A program made the position numbers and the translations under genes. From Lachnoclostridium sp. UBA3775 (GTDB lineage: Bacteria; Bacillota; Clostridia; Lachnospirales; Lachnospiraceae), in NCBI GenBank assembly GCA_002369525.1, contig DFFN01000184.1, positions 1 through 6,487 of the forward strand: a stretch of DNA of 6,487 nucleotides, given 5' to 3'. The notes beneath the pieces are model-generated. The model was given only the letters and a program-made list of their open reading frames with translations. It made no database searches and was not told the DNA's origin. Below, piece after piece: positions 1-6,400 of this stretch (positions are counted from its first letter, which is position 1; each line of letters opens with the position of its first letter).

Positions 1-1207
1 TTGCCATGATCTCCTCGTTGATCTGCTCGACGTCCTTTTCAAATCTGACGACCATGGGATTTCCGGGAAATTCCATGCCGCAGGGAATGGCTTCTCCGAC
101 CATTACAGACATGCGTAGCTGTTCGCCGTGTCCGCAGATGTTTACGACGGTCACTTTTCCGGTCTTCATCAAAAATCTGGTGCAGACTCCGTCTTCTGCA
201 AGACGTACCGGAGCGAGTTCTATTTCTCCTTCGGCGATCGAGAATCCCGAGCTTCCGCAGTGCGAGAAAAGAATGGTGTTTTTCTCATCATCCAGGTACA
301 AAAGATCGGTATTGTTGATGGGTTTTTTGCTAAGCTCATACAGCAGCTTCATAGTAAGGATGCTTGTTACATCGCCTTCGCAGGCGCTTACTATTCCTTC
401 TTCCGCAAGCAGCGAATATCCGAGGCAAACCTTGCCCATAAATGTCGTATAGCACTTTACGGCAAGTCCCGCAAGGCTGTACTCATCCACCAGGGATTTA
501 AGCGCGTGATAATATTTCATCGACTCAAGCATGGAATCGTTTGTAGAAAGGATCGTGCACGGCTTAAGTATGTCGCGTTTTGACTCAAGAAGCTGCTTGG
601 CTTCCCCGTCGGTCATTTCGGCAACCTTTTGCGTCATTTCTTTTTCGTCGATATTTACTACTCTCGCGCCGAGTTTTTTCTTGATGGCAAATTCATCATA
701 CGCGATTTCGGTCATACCTTTTACTCTGCCGCCGATCGCTCCCACGCGAACCTTGCTCATGCAGTTGATGAGGGCGTACGCCGCGGCAATGCTCTTTGTC
801 TTTTTTGCGCATTTTTCGTCATCCGGATCGCCGTATACAAACTCATACTTCTTTCCGATATCTGTAAAAACAGCGCCTATCTGATGTGCGCAGCAAAGCG
901 AGCCGGTATCGAATGCGGGATATGCGCGGATAATTACCGGTTTGTCTACGTAGGATAGAAGGTCAAGCAGATGATGGTCTTCGCTCCAAGTAGCCACACA
1001 AATAAGAAGGACGTCAGCTTCGATGTCTTTAAGAGCCTTGGCCGCATCCCGGACCGTTTCAAGATCATGCATTACAACACCGGTATTCACGCAATCCGCT
1101 CCTATGGCATTAAGACTTGAAACTGTCTGATTTAAAAGATTTTCGGCGTTATCATAACCCACTTCAAAGGGATGTGCCAAACCAATTGCCGCAATATTTT
1201 CTTTCAT
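1..1207 (-). CDS. L-fucose/L-arabinose isomerase-like protein, 3' end cut by window edge
   Basis: The reading frame is open from an ATG at 1207 to the left edge, giving 402 residues without a stop; the C-terminus is missing. The start is supported by GGGAG seven bases upstream. The protein resembles the FucI-like group of sugar isomerases (COG2407 type), which interconvert aldoses and ketoses using a divalent metal. Visible family features are an N-terminal Rossmann-like part (about 1-150), the AIGGR...MTEIAYDEF stretch (157-173), a central KCYTTF...ACEGD block (251-279) whose Glu277 is a likely metal ligand or acid/base residue, and FSHCG (314-318). Relatives usually run some 50-80 residues longer, and a final metal-binding His near the C-terminus would lie outside the window. 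It follows the phosphomannose isomerase-like gene on the same strand with an 83-base gap, so it is probably co-transcribed. The substrate is unknown; many members of this group are annotated as fucose isomerase without proof. Confidence 0.85.
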   Translation of the reverse strand, partial: MKENIAAIGLAHPFEVGYDNAENLLNQTVSSLNAIGADCVNTGVVMHDLETVRDAAKALKDIEADVLLICVATWSEDHHLLDLLSYVDKPVIIRAYPAFDTGSLCCAHQIGAVFTDIGKKYEFVYGDPDDEKCAKKTKSIAAAYALINCMSKVRVGAIGGRVKGMTEIAYDEFAIKKKLGARVVNIDEKEMTQKVAEMTDGEAKQLLESKRDILKPCTILSTNDSMLESMKYYHALKSLVDEYSLAGLAVKCYTTFMGKVCLGYSLLAEEGIVSACEGDVTSILTMKLLYELSKKPINNTDLLYLDDEKNTILFSHCGSSGFSIAEGEIELAPVRLAEDGVCTRFLMKTGKVTVVNICGHGEQLRMSVMVGEAIPCGMEFPGNPMVVRFEKDVEQINEEIMA

Positions 1208-1244
1208 TTCGATTCTCCCAAACTATATGAGTCTTTTTTGAACA

Positions 1245-1267
1245 GGGTGGTGCTTTTGGCACCACCC
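1245..1267. repeat. Intergenic hairpin between the two isomerase-type genes
   Basis: GGGTGGTGC (1245-1253) and GCACCACCC (1259-1267) form a perfect 9-bp stem with a 5-base loop. A T-run (1269-1273) follows only on the plus strand, where no gene ends. Read on the minus strand, in the direction of the operon, the stem is followed by TGTTC, so it is not a normal intrinsic terminator. It may instead stabilise or process the mRNA between the two genes, or partly attenuate the downstream one. Confidence 0.6.
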
Positions 1268-1290
1268 CTTTTTAAGATAAGCTTAAACTA

Positions 1291-3102
1291 TCAGCCTTTT
1301 TTCCATCTCTGGATTACGCAGGTAGCTCTTCCGCCGGCTTCGTTGATGATTTCATAATCGCCGAATCCCGCAGGAATAACCAGGGTCTGGAACTTATCGC
1401 AGTCAGCCGTAAGTTCGGGGTTCTTCTTAGAACGGACCGTAACCTTGCTGCCTACGGTAAGTGTAAGCATATTCATGAATTTGCCTTCGGTCGAGAATTC
1501 ACCGCATTTTTCAAAATGGATTCTCTCAACGTGATAAGGCATTACAGAATAGCTCTTATATCTGTCGATCCAATAATCTTTCGTCCATTTAATAACGGTA
1601 GGAGTAGAAAGAAGGTAATCTTTTACCCATGACGCTCTTCTGGTCTTTTCCATGTTGCGTCCATGCTCAAGATGCATCTTGAGGGGCTTGCCGGTCATGG
1701 TCTTTGCATTGTCGTCCCATGAAGGTCTTGCGAAGTCATATTCGAAGAATGAATACTCGGTACCGTTGATACTGGGGTTGGTATCCATTTCAAGAACCAT
1801 CTGGTTTCCGCCGTGTCCGTGCATGGTTCCCGGAGGGATCAGATAGAGGTCGCCCTCTTTGCTGGACCAGTTGTGAATAAAGTCTTTCCAGTTTTCAATG
1901 GGTTTGATGTTCTGTGATTCCTCGCAGAGTCTCTCCCATTCTTCAATGTCGGCGTCATCTTCAAAGCCCATCCATGTGTTTGCGCCTTCATAGGCCTCGG
2001 CAATGTAGTAAGTCTCATATCTGCCAAGAGGCTCATCGAAATGGTCAGCTACATATTTGCTGCTGGGATGGATGTGCATGGGCATACTGATTCTCTCAGC
2101 GGGCTGAGGAGTGGGATGCCAGCCGTCATCAAGCCAGATATCAAGCGGGAAGAGGCCGGGATACTGCTTGTCAATAAGCTCGCCGACGAGCTCTTTGCCG
2201 TACTGCATCGCATTAAGCATAGGCATGGAGATGCTTCTCTCTCCGCCAAAGTCAATAAGGATACGAAGCTCGGGACCGGCGATCTTGTTCCATGCGTTGT
2301 TTGCAAGGCCTTCTACACCGTAATCCATGTCATGATAACGGTATGCTCCCCAAGGACCGGGGCTGAAGATCTTAACTTCGTGAATGGGATATTTTACAAG
2401 AGTGGACATGATCTCATCGTAGGCGGCTCTGGGAACCAATACAAGGTCGTCCTCAAAGTAGTTCTCTACGTAGAAATCCATTGCGCCGTACATATAGTCT
2501 TTCTGGCGCTTGAGCATATAGTAATCAGAGTAGTTGTACTCTTTCCAGTCATAATCCTTGGTAGGCTCTTTGCAGCCGAAGGTAGGAAGTTTGCCAGTCC
2601 ACATATCCCACTGAACCTTCTGATGGGTATTGTCAACATAGCACTTAACATCGATAAGAGACTCAAAAGCCTTGATGCTGGCGCCCATTCCGTAAAGAAT
2701 GACAACCTGTCCTGCTTTTCTCTCGAGCTTTTTCGTGGTCTCTGCCACAGCGTCAGCTCTCATGATGTCTTCGATGACACCGGTCTTGTTTACGCGGCCA
2801 AATCCGGGATCATCCGTTACATAGGGCTTGTTGTACTCGATAACTTCTTCTCTGGATACGTACAGCTCGTAAGCGGGAAGGAGTACTACGTTGGTACCTG
2901 TCAGCTTCTCTGCAACTGCTTTTGCGATTTTTTCGTAATCGATACCGTACCAGCCGTCGAGAGCAATGTTCTTTCCGCCAGCCTTAACCATATCGGCTAA
3001 CGCGGCAGTAACCTTTTCCCAACCGAAGATAACGGAATCTTTGTTTTTTGCAGAAATAACGATCTTATTGTCTGCATGTTTGGTAGATTCATATACCGGC
3101 AT
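1291..3102 (-). CDS. Class I mannose-6-phosphate isomerase-like protein with N-terminal kinase-like domain
   Basis: 603 residues; ATG at 3102 preceded by AAAGGAG with an 8-base spacer. The part from about 248 (GPWGAYR) to the end matches the layout of class I phosphomannose isomerases. An FPLDIW stretch (318-323) leads into MHIHP (342-346), where His343 and His345 take the place of the usual Gln and His zinc ligands. Glu363 in RYETYY and His428 in PPGTMHGHG match the other ligands, and a second cupin half ends in the IPAGFGDYEI block (576-585). This supports a zinc-dependent aldose-ketose (phosphate) isomerase. Residues 1-245 are an extra domain absent from ordinary ManA, whose usual length is 310-390. 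Its strand-helix pattern (IALDGWYGIDYEK at 46-58, VVILYGMGAS at 133-142, DVKCYVDNTHQKVQWD at 151-166) recalls uridine-kinase-like P-loop proteins, but the Walker A lysine-Ser/Thr is absent. It leads the putative isomerase operon and is divergent from the AraC gene. The substrate is unknown. Confidence 0.85.
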   Translation of the reverse strand: MPVYESTKHADNKIVISAKNKDSVIFGWEKVTAALADMVKAGGKNIALDGWYGIDYEKIAKAVAEKLTGTNVVLLPAYELYVSREEVIEYNKPYVTDDPGFGRVNKTGVIEDIMRADAVAETTKKLERKAGQVVILYGMGASIKAFESLIDVKCYVDNTHQKVQWDMWTGKLPTFGCKEPTKDYDWKEYNYSDYYMLKRQKDYMYGAMDFYVENYFEDDLVLVPRAAYDEIMSTLVKYPIHEVKIFSPGPWGAYRYHDMDYGVEGLANNAWNKIAGPELRILIDFGGERSISMPMLNAMQYGKELVGELIDKQYPGLFPLDIWLDDGWHPTPQPAERISMPMHIHPSSKYVADHFDEPLGRYETYYIAEAYEGANTWMGFEDDADIEEWERLCEESQNIKPIENWKDFIHNWSSKEGDLYLIPPGTMHGHGGNQMVLEMDTNPSINGTEYSFFEYDFARPSWDDNAKTMTGKPLKMHLEHGRNMEKTRRASWVKDYLLSTPTVIKWTKDYWIDRYKSYSVMPYHVERIHFEKCGEFSTEGKFMNMLTLTVGSKVTVRSKKNPELTADCDKFQTLVIPAGFGDYEIINEAGGRATCVIQRWKKG

Positions 3103-3142
3103 TTTCTTTTCTCCTTTACTATTTTATACGAATCTTTTAAAC

Positions 3143-3165
3143 TGTCCGAAATCTGCTCACGGACA
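3143..3165. repeat. Inverted repeat in the likely 5' leader of the isomerase operon
   Basis: TGTCCG (3143-3148) and CGGACA (3160-3165) are perfect inverted repeats separated by 11 bases. If transcription starts near 3181, they lie about 15-40 bases into the leader, upstream of the ribosome binding site. This could be a repressor operator or an RNA hairpin. Confidence 0.5.
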
Positions 3166-3187
3166 CGTTTATCATTTCTTCGAACAG

Positions 3188-3196
3188 AATATAGCA
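3188..3196 (-). promoter_or_regulatory. Candidate extended -10 promoter for the isomerase operon
   Basis: On the minus strand TGC directly precedes TATATT, giving an extended -10 element (TGn-10). No good -35 hexamer is seen 16-18 bases upstream. That is typical of a promoter needing an activator, and so fits control by the divergent AraC protein. The predicted start near 3181 would give a leader of about 78 bases. Confidence 0.45.
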
Positions 3197-3251
3197 TTTT
3201 TGGATTGTTTTAGTATATGACCGTTTTTTTTATAACGTGCATATTTTTTAA

Positions 3252-3269
3252 GTTATTTTTATTAATAAC
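3252..3269. repeat. Candidate operator: AT-rich inverted repeat
   Basis: GTTATT (3252-3257) and AATAAC (3264-3269) are perfect inverted repeats with a 6-base spacer; flanking AA and TT bases extend the symmetry loosely. The element sits about 70-88 bases upstream of the predicted isomerase start and about 37-54 bases upstream of the predicted AraC start, so one bound protein could act on both promoters. Confidence 0.4.
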
Positions 3270-3293
3270 CTTTCATCTTTTTTCGATAAGCTG

Positions 3294-3299
3294 TATACT
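3294..3299 (+). promoter_or_regulatory. Candidate -10 element for the AraC-family gene
   Basis: TATACT matches the -10 consensus at five of six positions. The hexamer 17 bases upstream (TTTCAT, 3271-3276) is a poor -35. The predicted start near 3306 leaves a short leader with AAAGGAG at 3311-3317, nine bases before the ATG at 3327. Confidence 0.4.
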
Positions 3300-3326
3300 G
3301 ATACATGCATAAAGGAGCGCAAAAAG

Positions 3327-4244
3327 ATGTATGAATTCAAAATTAATTTTGAAGGACTTCCGAAAACCTGTTGGGCCTGCTATGCAAAAAACGAAAATTA
3401 CAGCTGGGACTCTTCGGTTCTGAATGAAAACATGCTCGAAATAGGCATTATGAACGCGAAGCAGCATACAATTACGATAAACGGGCGCGATCATTTTTTC
3501 AGTGGGAATACTCCCGTTCTTTACTGCAACGCAGGTGTTGACGGTTCGTCCGCAAGTGCGGAACCCGGTGTAACAGTAAATGATATTACTGTTTCAGTAC
3601 AATTTCCAAAGCTTTTTATAGACAGAACCGAGCTTACGCTTATGGATTTTTCCGACTCGTCTTCACTGATCCTTCCGAAATTTCTTGACGACTGTTCCGA
3701 AGAATTTATAGCTGAGATGAAATATCTTCTCAACAGCTATATCAGCGCAAACACGATAAATACCGCCGAGAGCCGCATGGCATGCCTGTCCGACTTTTTT
3801 CAGATACTTGCAAAGATCGACAAACACGTTCGTAACAGATTTTTCAGAAAAGATGAAAAATCATATTATTATTACGTTAAAAAAATCAATTCCATTATCA
3901 ATGAAAACTATACAAAAAAAATATCTCAGCAGGAAATAGCAAAAGAGCTCGGCATTTCTTCAAGTTATCTTTCTTCAATGTACAAGCAGGCTACGGGACT
4001 TACTTTTTCCCAGTATCTGCTTCAGACAAGGATGAACCGCGCCATGGAGCTGATGGCAACGTCCGACATGACCACCGCCCAGCTTGCCGCGGCAGTCGGA
4101 TTTGAGGCCGAAAGCCACTTTCGCAGGCGTTTCAAAAAATATACCGGGATCAACGTTCGCGAATACCGTTATATCCAAAATGAAATGACTCTTTATCATC
4201 CAAAGCCTACAAGAAAGCCTGCCAAAACCGAGGATGAAGAATAA
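3327..4244 (+). CDS. AraC-family transcriptional regulator
   Basis: 305 residues, starting at an ATG with GGAG nine bases upstream. The C-terminal part (about 183-283) is a classic AraC double helix-turn-helix domain. The first helix-turn-helix is KISQQEIAKELGISSSYLSS (198-217). The second is MTTAQLAAAVGFEAESHFRR (248-267), followed by the signature FKKYTGINVREYR (269-281). The N-terminal part (1-175) should sense the inducer. It looks beta-rich at first and helical later, fits an AraC-type sensing domain only loosely, and has two close cysteines (C15, C18). A short charged tail ends in TEDEE. The gene is divergent from the isomerase operon and convergent with the aldolase gene, which suggests it controls these sugar genes, probably as an activator that responds to a sugar or sugar phosphate. 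The DNA-binding assignment is firm; the ligand is unknown. Confidence 0.93.
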   Translation: MYEFKINFEGLPKTCWACYAKNENYSWDSSVLNENMLEIGIMNAKQHTITINGRDHFFSGNTPVLYCNAGVDGSSASAEPGVTVNDITVSVQFPKLFIDRTELTLMDFSDSSSLILPKFLDDCSEEFIAEMKYLLNSYISANTINTAESRMACLSDFFQILAKIDKHVRNRFFRKDEKSYYYYVKKINSIINENYTKKISQQEIAKELGISSSYLSSMYKQATGLTFSQYLLQTRMNRAMELMATSDMTTAQLAAAVGFEAESHFRRRFKKYTGINVREYRYIQNEMTLYHPKPTRKPAKTEDEE

Positions 4245-4261
4245 TTGATAACACAAGCAAA

Positions 4262-4290
4262 AACGGACGCCTGACTTAGGCGTCCGTTTC
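4262..4290. terminator. Bidirectional intrinsic terminator between convergent genes
   Basis: AAACGGACGCC (4262-4272) and GGCGTCCGTTT (4280-4290) form a perfect 11-bp stem with a 7-base loop. The minus-strand side ends in an unbroken run of six T (stronger, serving the aldolase gene), while the plus-strand side has TTTCTT (serving the AraC gene). It lies 18 bases after the AraC stop and 14 bases after the aldolase stop. Confidence 0.9.
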
Positions 4291-4303
4291 TTATCTGATA
4301 ATA

Positions 4304-5161
4304 TCAATATCTTCCTACTGAGCTGAAAAGCTCCATCTTTTTGATGGTTTCTTTTTTGACTGCTTCTACCTCGGAAGGAAGCAGATCTGTAATGCCCTTT
4401 CCGACGTCCGTAAATCTCTCTTTGGCGGCAGAAGCGGCAGCAACGTTGATATCCGTGAAAATATTGACCTTGCTGATACCGTCATTTATTGCCTGTCTGA
4501 AGTCGTCGTCAGAAAGACCCGAACCGCCGTGAAGAACCAGCGGAACGTCAATATCGTTTGCGATAGTGCGGATCCTCTCAAAATCAAGCTTCGGAGGGAA
4601 CTTATATGCTCCGTGAGCATTTCCTACCGCGATCGCAAGCGCGTCAACGCCTGTTCTTTCGACAAAATCCTTTGCCATAGCGGGATCAGTAAAGAAATCG
4701 GAAGGATTGACAAGCTTTGAGCTGCCTTCCGCAGAGCCCTCGTTATCTCCAACGTGACCGAGTTCTCCCTCAATGGTTGCGCCGTAAGAATGAGCTATAT
4801 CAGCCATTTCTTTAACCTTTTTTACGTTTTCCTCATAAGGGTCGGTAGAACAATCATACATTATGGAAGAAAAGCCCAGTTCAAGCGCTTTTAAGCAGGT
4901 TTCCTTTTTGAGACCGTGATCTAAATGAATGACCACCGGAACCTTTGCCTTTTTGGCCATGGGAAGAAGGAAGTATGACAGCTCTTCAAGCGGCCCGAAA
5001 GGGAAAAGCACTTCGGCCGTACCCATTATGACGGGAGAGCCGGTCTCTTCGGCGGCAGCTATGATGCCTCTTGCAAGTTCGAGATTTACCGAATTGAAAA
5101 GACCTACTGCATAATGCTCTTTTTTTGCAGGGAGCAAAACCTCATTCATGTTAACTAACAT
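4304..5161 (-). CDS. Class II (zinc-dependent) aldolase, fructose-bisphosphate/tagatose-bisphosphate type
   Basis: 285 residues, the normal size for this family. GGAGG lies seven bases before the ATG at 5161, which favours that start over the ATG four codons inside. Class II aldolases split a ketose phosphate into dihydroxyacetone phosphate and an aldehyde. Catalytic Asp81 and zinc ligand His82 lie in HLDHG (79-83); the other zinc ligands are His183 in GNAHGAY and His211 in LHGGSG (210-215). The phosphate-binding loop is LHGGSG together with NIFTDIN (233-239), and IEGELG (130-135) is the conserved Glu strand. The loop after GELG is GatY/KbaY-like, with TDPAMAKDFVERTGVDALA at 158-176. The gene follows the PfkB kinase with a 14-base gap, so kinase and aldolase are likely consecutive steps of one pathway. 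Glycolytic FBP aldolase is possible, but the context favours a dedicated sugar route. Confidence 0.93.
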   Translation of the reverse strand: MLVNMNEVLLPAKKEHYAVGLFNSVNLELARGIIAAAEETGSPVIMGTAEVLFPFGPLEELSYFLLPMAKKAKVPVVIHLDHGLKKETCLKALELGFSSIMYDCSTDPYEENVKKVKEMADIAHSYGATIEGELGHVGDNEGSAEGSSKLVNPSDFFTDPAMAKDFVERTGVDALAIAVGNAHGAYKFPPKLDFERIRTIANDIDVPLVLHGGSGLSDDDFRQAINDGISKVNIFTDINVAAASAAKERFTDVGKGITDLLPSEVEAVKKETIKKMELFSSVGRY

Positions 5162-5175
5162 TTATCCACCTCCGC

Positions 5176-6147
5176 TTATCTTCTGCTGAACTGCCTGCAG
5201 AATTCTTTGATTTCTTTTTCGGTTACAAGGCCGCTTGTGGCGTCGGGAGTACCAAGCGCCATTACCGCGCACCCTGACGCAAATTCGAGTATTTCACGAT
5301 CGCTCCAGCCTTTATATATTCCTATCAAAGTTCCGGCGCAGAATGCGTCTCCGGCCCCTGTAGTCCCCTTGATATAGTCATCGGGGATAAGATATGAATT
5401 AACCTTTGTAAAGCCTTCATTTGAGAGACACACGGCAAATTTCGGCATATGAATCACTACTTTTTCTTTTACTCCGAGGCTTTTGAGTTTCTTTGCAATA
5501 GCTTCGAGATTGTCATCCAAAGGCTCTATTCCGGCCATTTTTCCGGCTTCGGTCTCATTTACGATAAGATAGTCTGTATAGGGAAGGCACGGAAGCACAA
5601 GCCCATATCTGTCGGAATTTTCGCTGACAAGATCAATGGAAGTCTTTATTCCGCATTCGCGGGCTTTTTTGAGGATAGTAAGTCCTTCTCCGTTGTCGAT
5701 CTTGTCAAGAAGGAGAAAATATCCCAGATGAAGCATTTTAGCATTAAGGCTTTCAAAATCGATATCATCAAATCCGAAATCCGCGCTTGCACCGGCATAA
5801 GTAAAGAAAGTCCTCTGACCGTTTATCACACTCATAACGTCTGTAAAGCTGGTCTTTTCTCCCTTTGAAACGACAATTGCGCTAACGTCAACGCCGCCTG
5901 ACGAAAGTACGTCTGAAACAAAAGCGCCCTCTTCGTCGTTTCCGATCTTGCCAATAGCGCTGATCTCCATGTCGGGACAGATCTTTTTCAGATCAAGACC
6001 GACATTCGGAACGCAGCCGCCAACTGCTTTTGAAAGATTTACGATCTGAGTAAGCTCACCGCTTTGAGGATAGGCTTTGATCTCGTTTATCTTATCAACG
6101 AGCACGCTTCCGGCAACAGCGATCCCTGTTCTTGTTTTAGATTCCAT
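5176..6147 (-). CDS. PfkB-family carbohydrate kinase
   Basis: 323 residues from the ATG at 6147. The frame stays open to a TTG at 6195, but that longer start has no ribosome binding site, and a TATAAT (6176-6181) lies inside the extra stretch. The ATG has GGGAG about 11 bases upstream, slightly long spacing. PfkB (ribokinase family) enzymes phosphorylate sugars with ATP. The N-terminus has AVAGSVLVDKI (10-20) and the glycine pair AVGGCVPNVG (41-50). The lid-region pattern SVINGQRTFFTYAGA spans 106-120, LIVNETEAG 194-202, and the C-terminal signature KGTTGAGDAFCAG 260-272, with Asp267 as the catalytic base and GAGD as the anion hole. Family members include fructokinase, 1-phosphofructokinase, tagatose-6-phosphate kinase and deoxygluconokinase; the sequence alone does not choose among them. 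The coupled aldolase gene suggests that the product is a ketose phosphate or bisphosphate. Confidence 0.92.
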   Translation of the reverse strand: MESKTRTGIAVAGSVLVDKINEIKAYPQSGELTQIVNLSKAVGGCVPNVGLDLKKICPDMEISAIGKIGNDEEGAFVSDVLSSGGVDVSAIVVSKGEKTSFTDVMSVINGQRTFFTYAGASADFGFDDIDFESLNAKMLHLGYFLLLDKIDNGEGLTILKKARECGIKTSIDLVSENSDRYGLVLPCLPYTDYLIVNETEAGKMAGIEPLDDNLEAIAKKLKSLGVKEKVVIHMPKFAVCLSNEGFTKVNSYLIPDDYIKGTTGAGDAFCAGTLIGIYKGWSDREILEFASGCAVMALGTPDATSGLVTEKEIKEFCRQFSRR

Positions 6148-6175
6148 GTTGATTGGCTCTCCCGTTTTTTTATAG

Positions 6176-6181
6176 ATTATA
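6176..6181 (-). promoter_or_regulatory. Candidate -10 element for the kinase-aldolase operon
   Basis: A perfect TATAAT on the minus strand lies 28 bases upstream of the chosen kinase ATG. A TTGACT sits upstream but only eight bases away, too close to serve as a paired -35; at proper spacing only an AT-rich hexamer is found. The rest of 6182-6272 is AT-rich and holds no gene. Confidence 0.5.
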
Positions 6182-6273
6182 CAATAATTAGTCAAAAAAA
6201 ATATGTTTAATTTTTAAATATTATTATTCGTTTTTATATTATTAAACATAACGGATCGTCAAAACGGACCGAC

Positions 6274-6316
6274 AAAAAAATAAAGCCCTTAAAAACGAAA
6301 AGTCTTTAAGAGCTTT
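6274..6316 (-). terminator. Intrinsic terminator of the tRNA-Asn transcript
   Basis: Read on the minus strand, AAAGCTCTTAAA (6316-6305) pairs with TTTAAGGGCTTT (6293-6282): 12 pairs with one G-T wobble and an 11-base loop. It is followed by A and seven T (6280-6274). It begins five bases after the tRNA 3' end and should stop transcription before the kinase promoter. Confidence 0.9.
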
Positions 6317-6320
6317 TTCG

Positions 6321-6393
6321 CTCCCCCTGCCCGACTCGAACGGGCGACACTGCGGTTAACAGCCGCATGCTCTACCGACTGAGCTAAGGAGGA
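6321..6393 (-). tRNA. tRNA-Asn (anticodon GTT)
   Basis: The minus strand folds into a full 73-base cloverleaf. The acceptor stem is TCCTCCT with AGGGGGA (one T-G wobble) and the discriminator base is G. The D stem is GCTC/GAGC. The anticodon stem TGCGG/CCGCA carries the loop CTGTTAA, which gives anticodon GTT (Asn). The T arm is GCCCG-TTCGAGT-CGGGC. The 3' CCA is not encoded (CGA follows the discriminator), so it must be added by the CCA-adding enzyme. Confidence 0.96.
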
Positions 6394-6400
6394 ATACAGA

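Larger units (their letters stand above)
3103..3326. promoter_or_regulatory. Divergent control region between isomerase operon and AraC gene
   Basis: These 224 bases separate two divergent genes and contain no gene of their own. They hold a candidate promoter for each direction and three inverted repeats. Two are perfect (3143-3165 and 3252-3269). The third is imperfect: ATGACCGTT (3217-3225) against AACGTGCAT (3234-3242), 7 of 9 positions paired. The upstream half is very AT-rich. The neighbouring AraC-family protein is the obvious candidate to bind here; which repeat it uses cannot be decided by eye. Confidence 0.7.

Noticed and set aside
6..958. Several plus-strand open frames near the left edge
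   Set aside because: They are antisense to the fucose-isomerase-like gene, whose frame is unbroken with recognisable motifs throughout; none has a ribosome binding site or family character.
2041..3000. Long plus-strand open frame (319 codons) opposite the phosphomannose isomerase-like gene
   Set aside because: It lies wholly antisense to a gene with clear family motifs, has no ribosome binding site and its product resembles no protein family; it is a reading-frame shadow.
3103..3326. CcpA (cre) catabolite-repression site upstream of either divergent gene
   Set aside because: No stretch fits the cre consensus with correct spacing; the closest has the central CG displaced by one base.
6148..6195. 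Sixteen-codon N-terminal extension of the PfkB kinase from a TTG start
   Set aside because: There is no ribosome binding site before the TTG, a TATAAT lies within the stretch, and the family's N-terminal strand begins properly just after the ATG at 6147.
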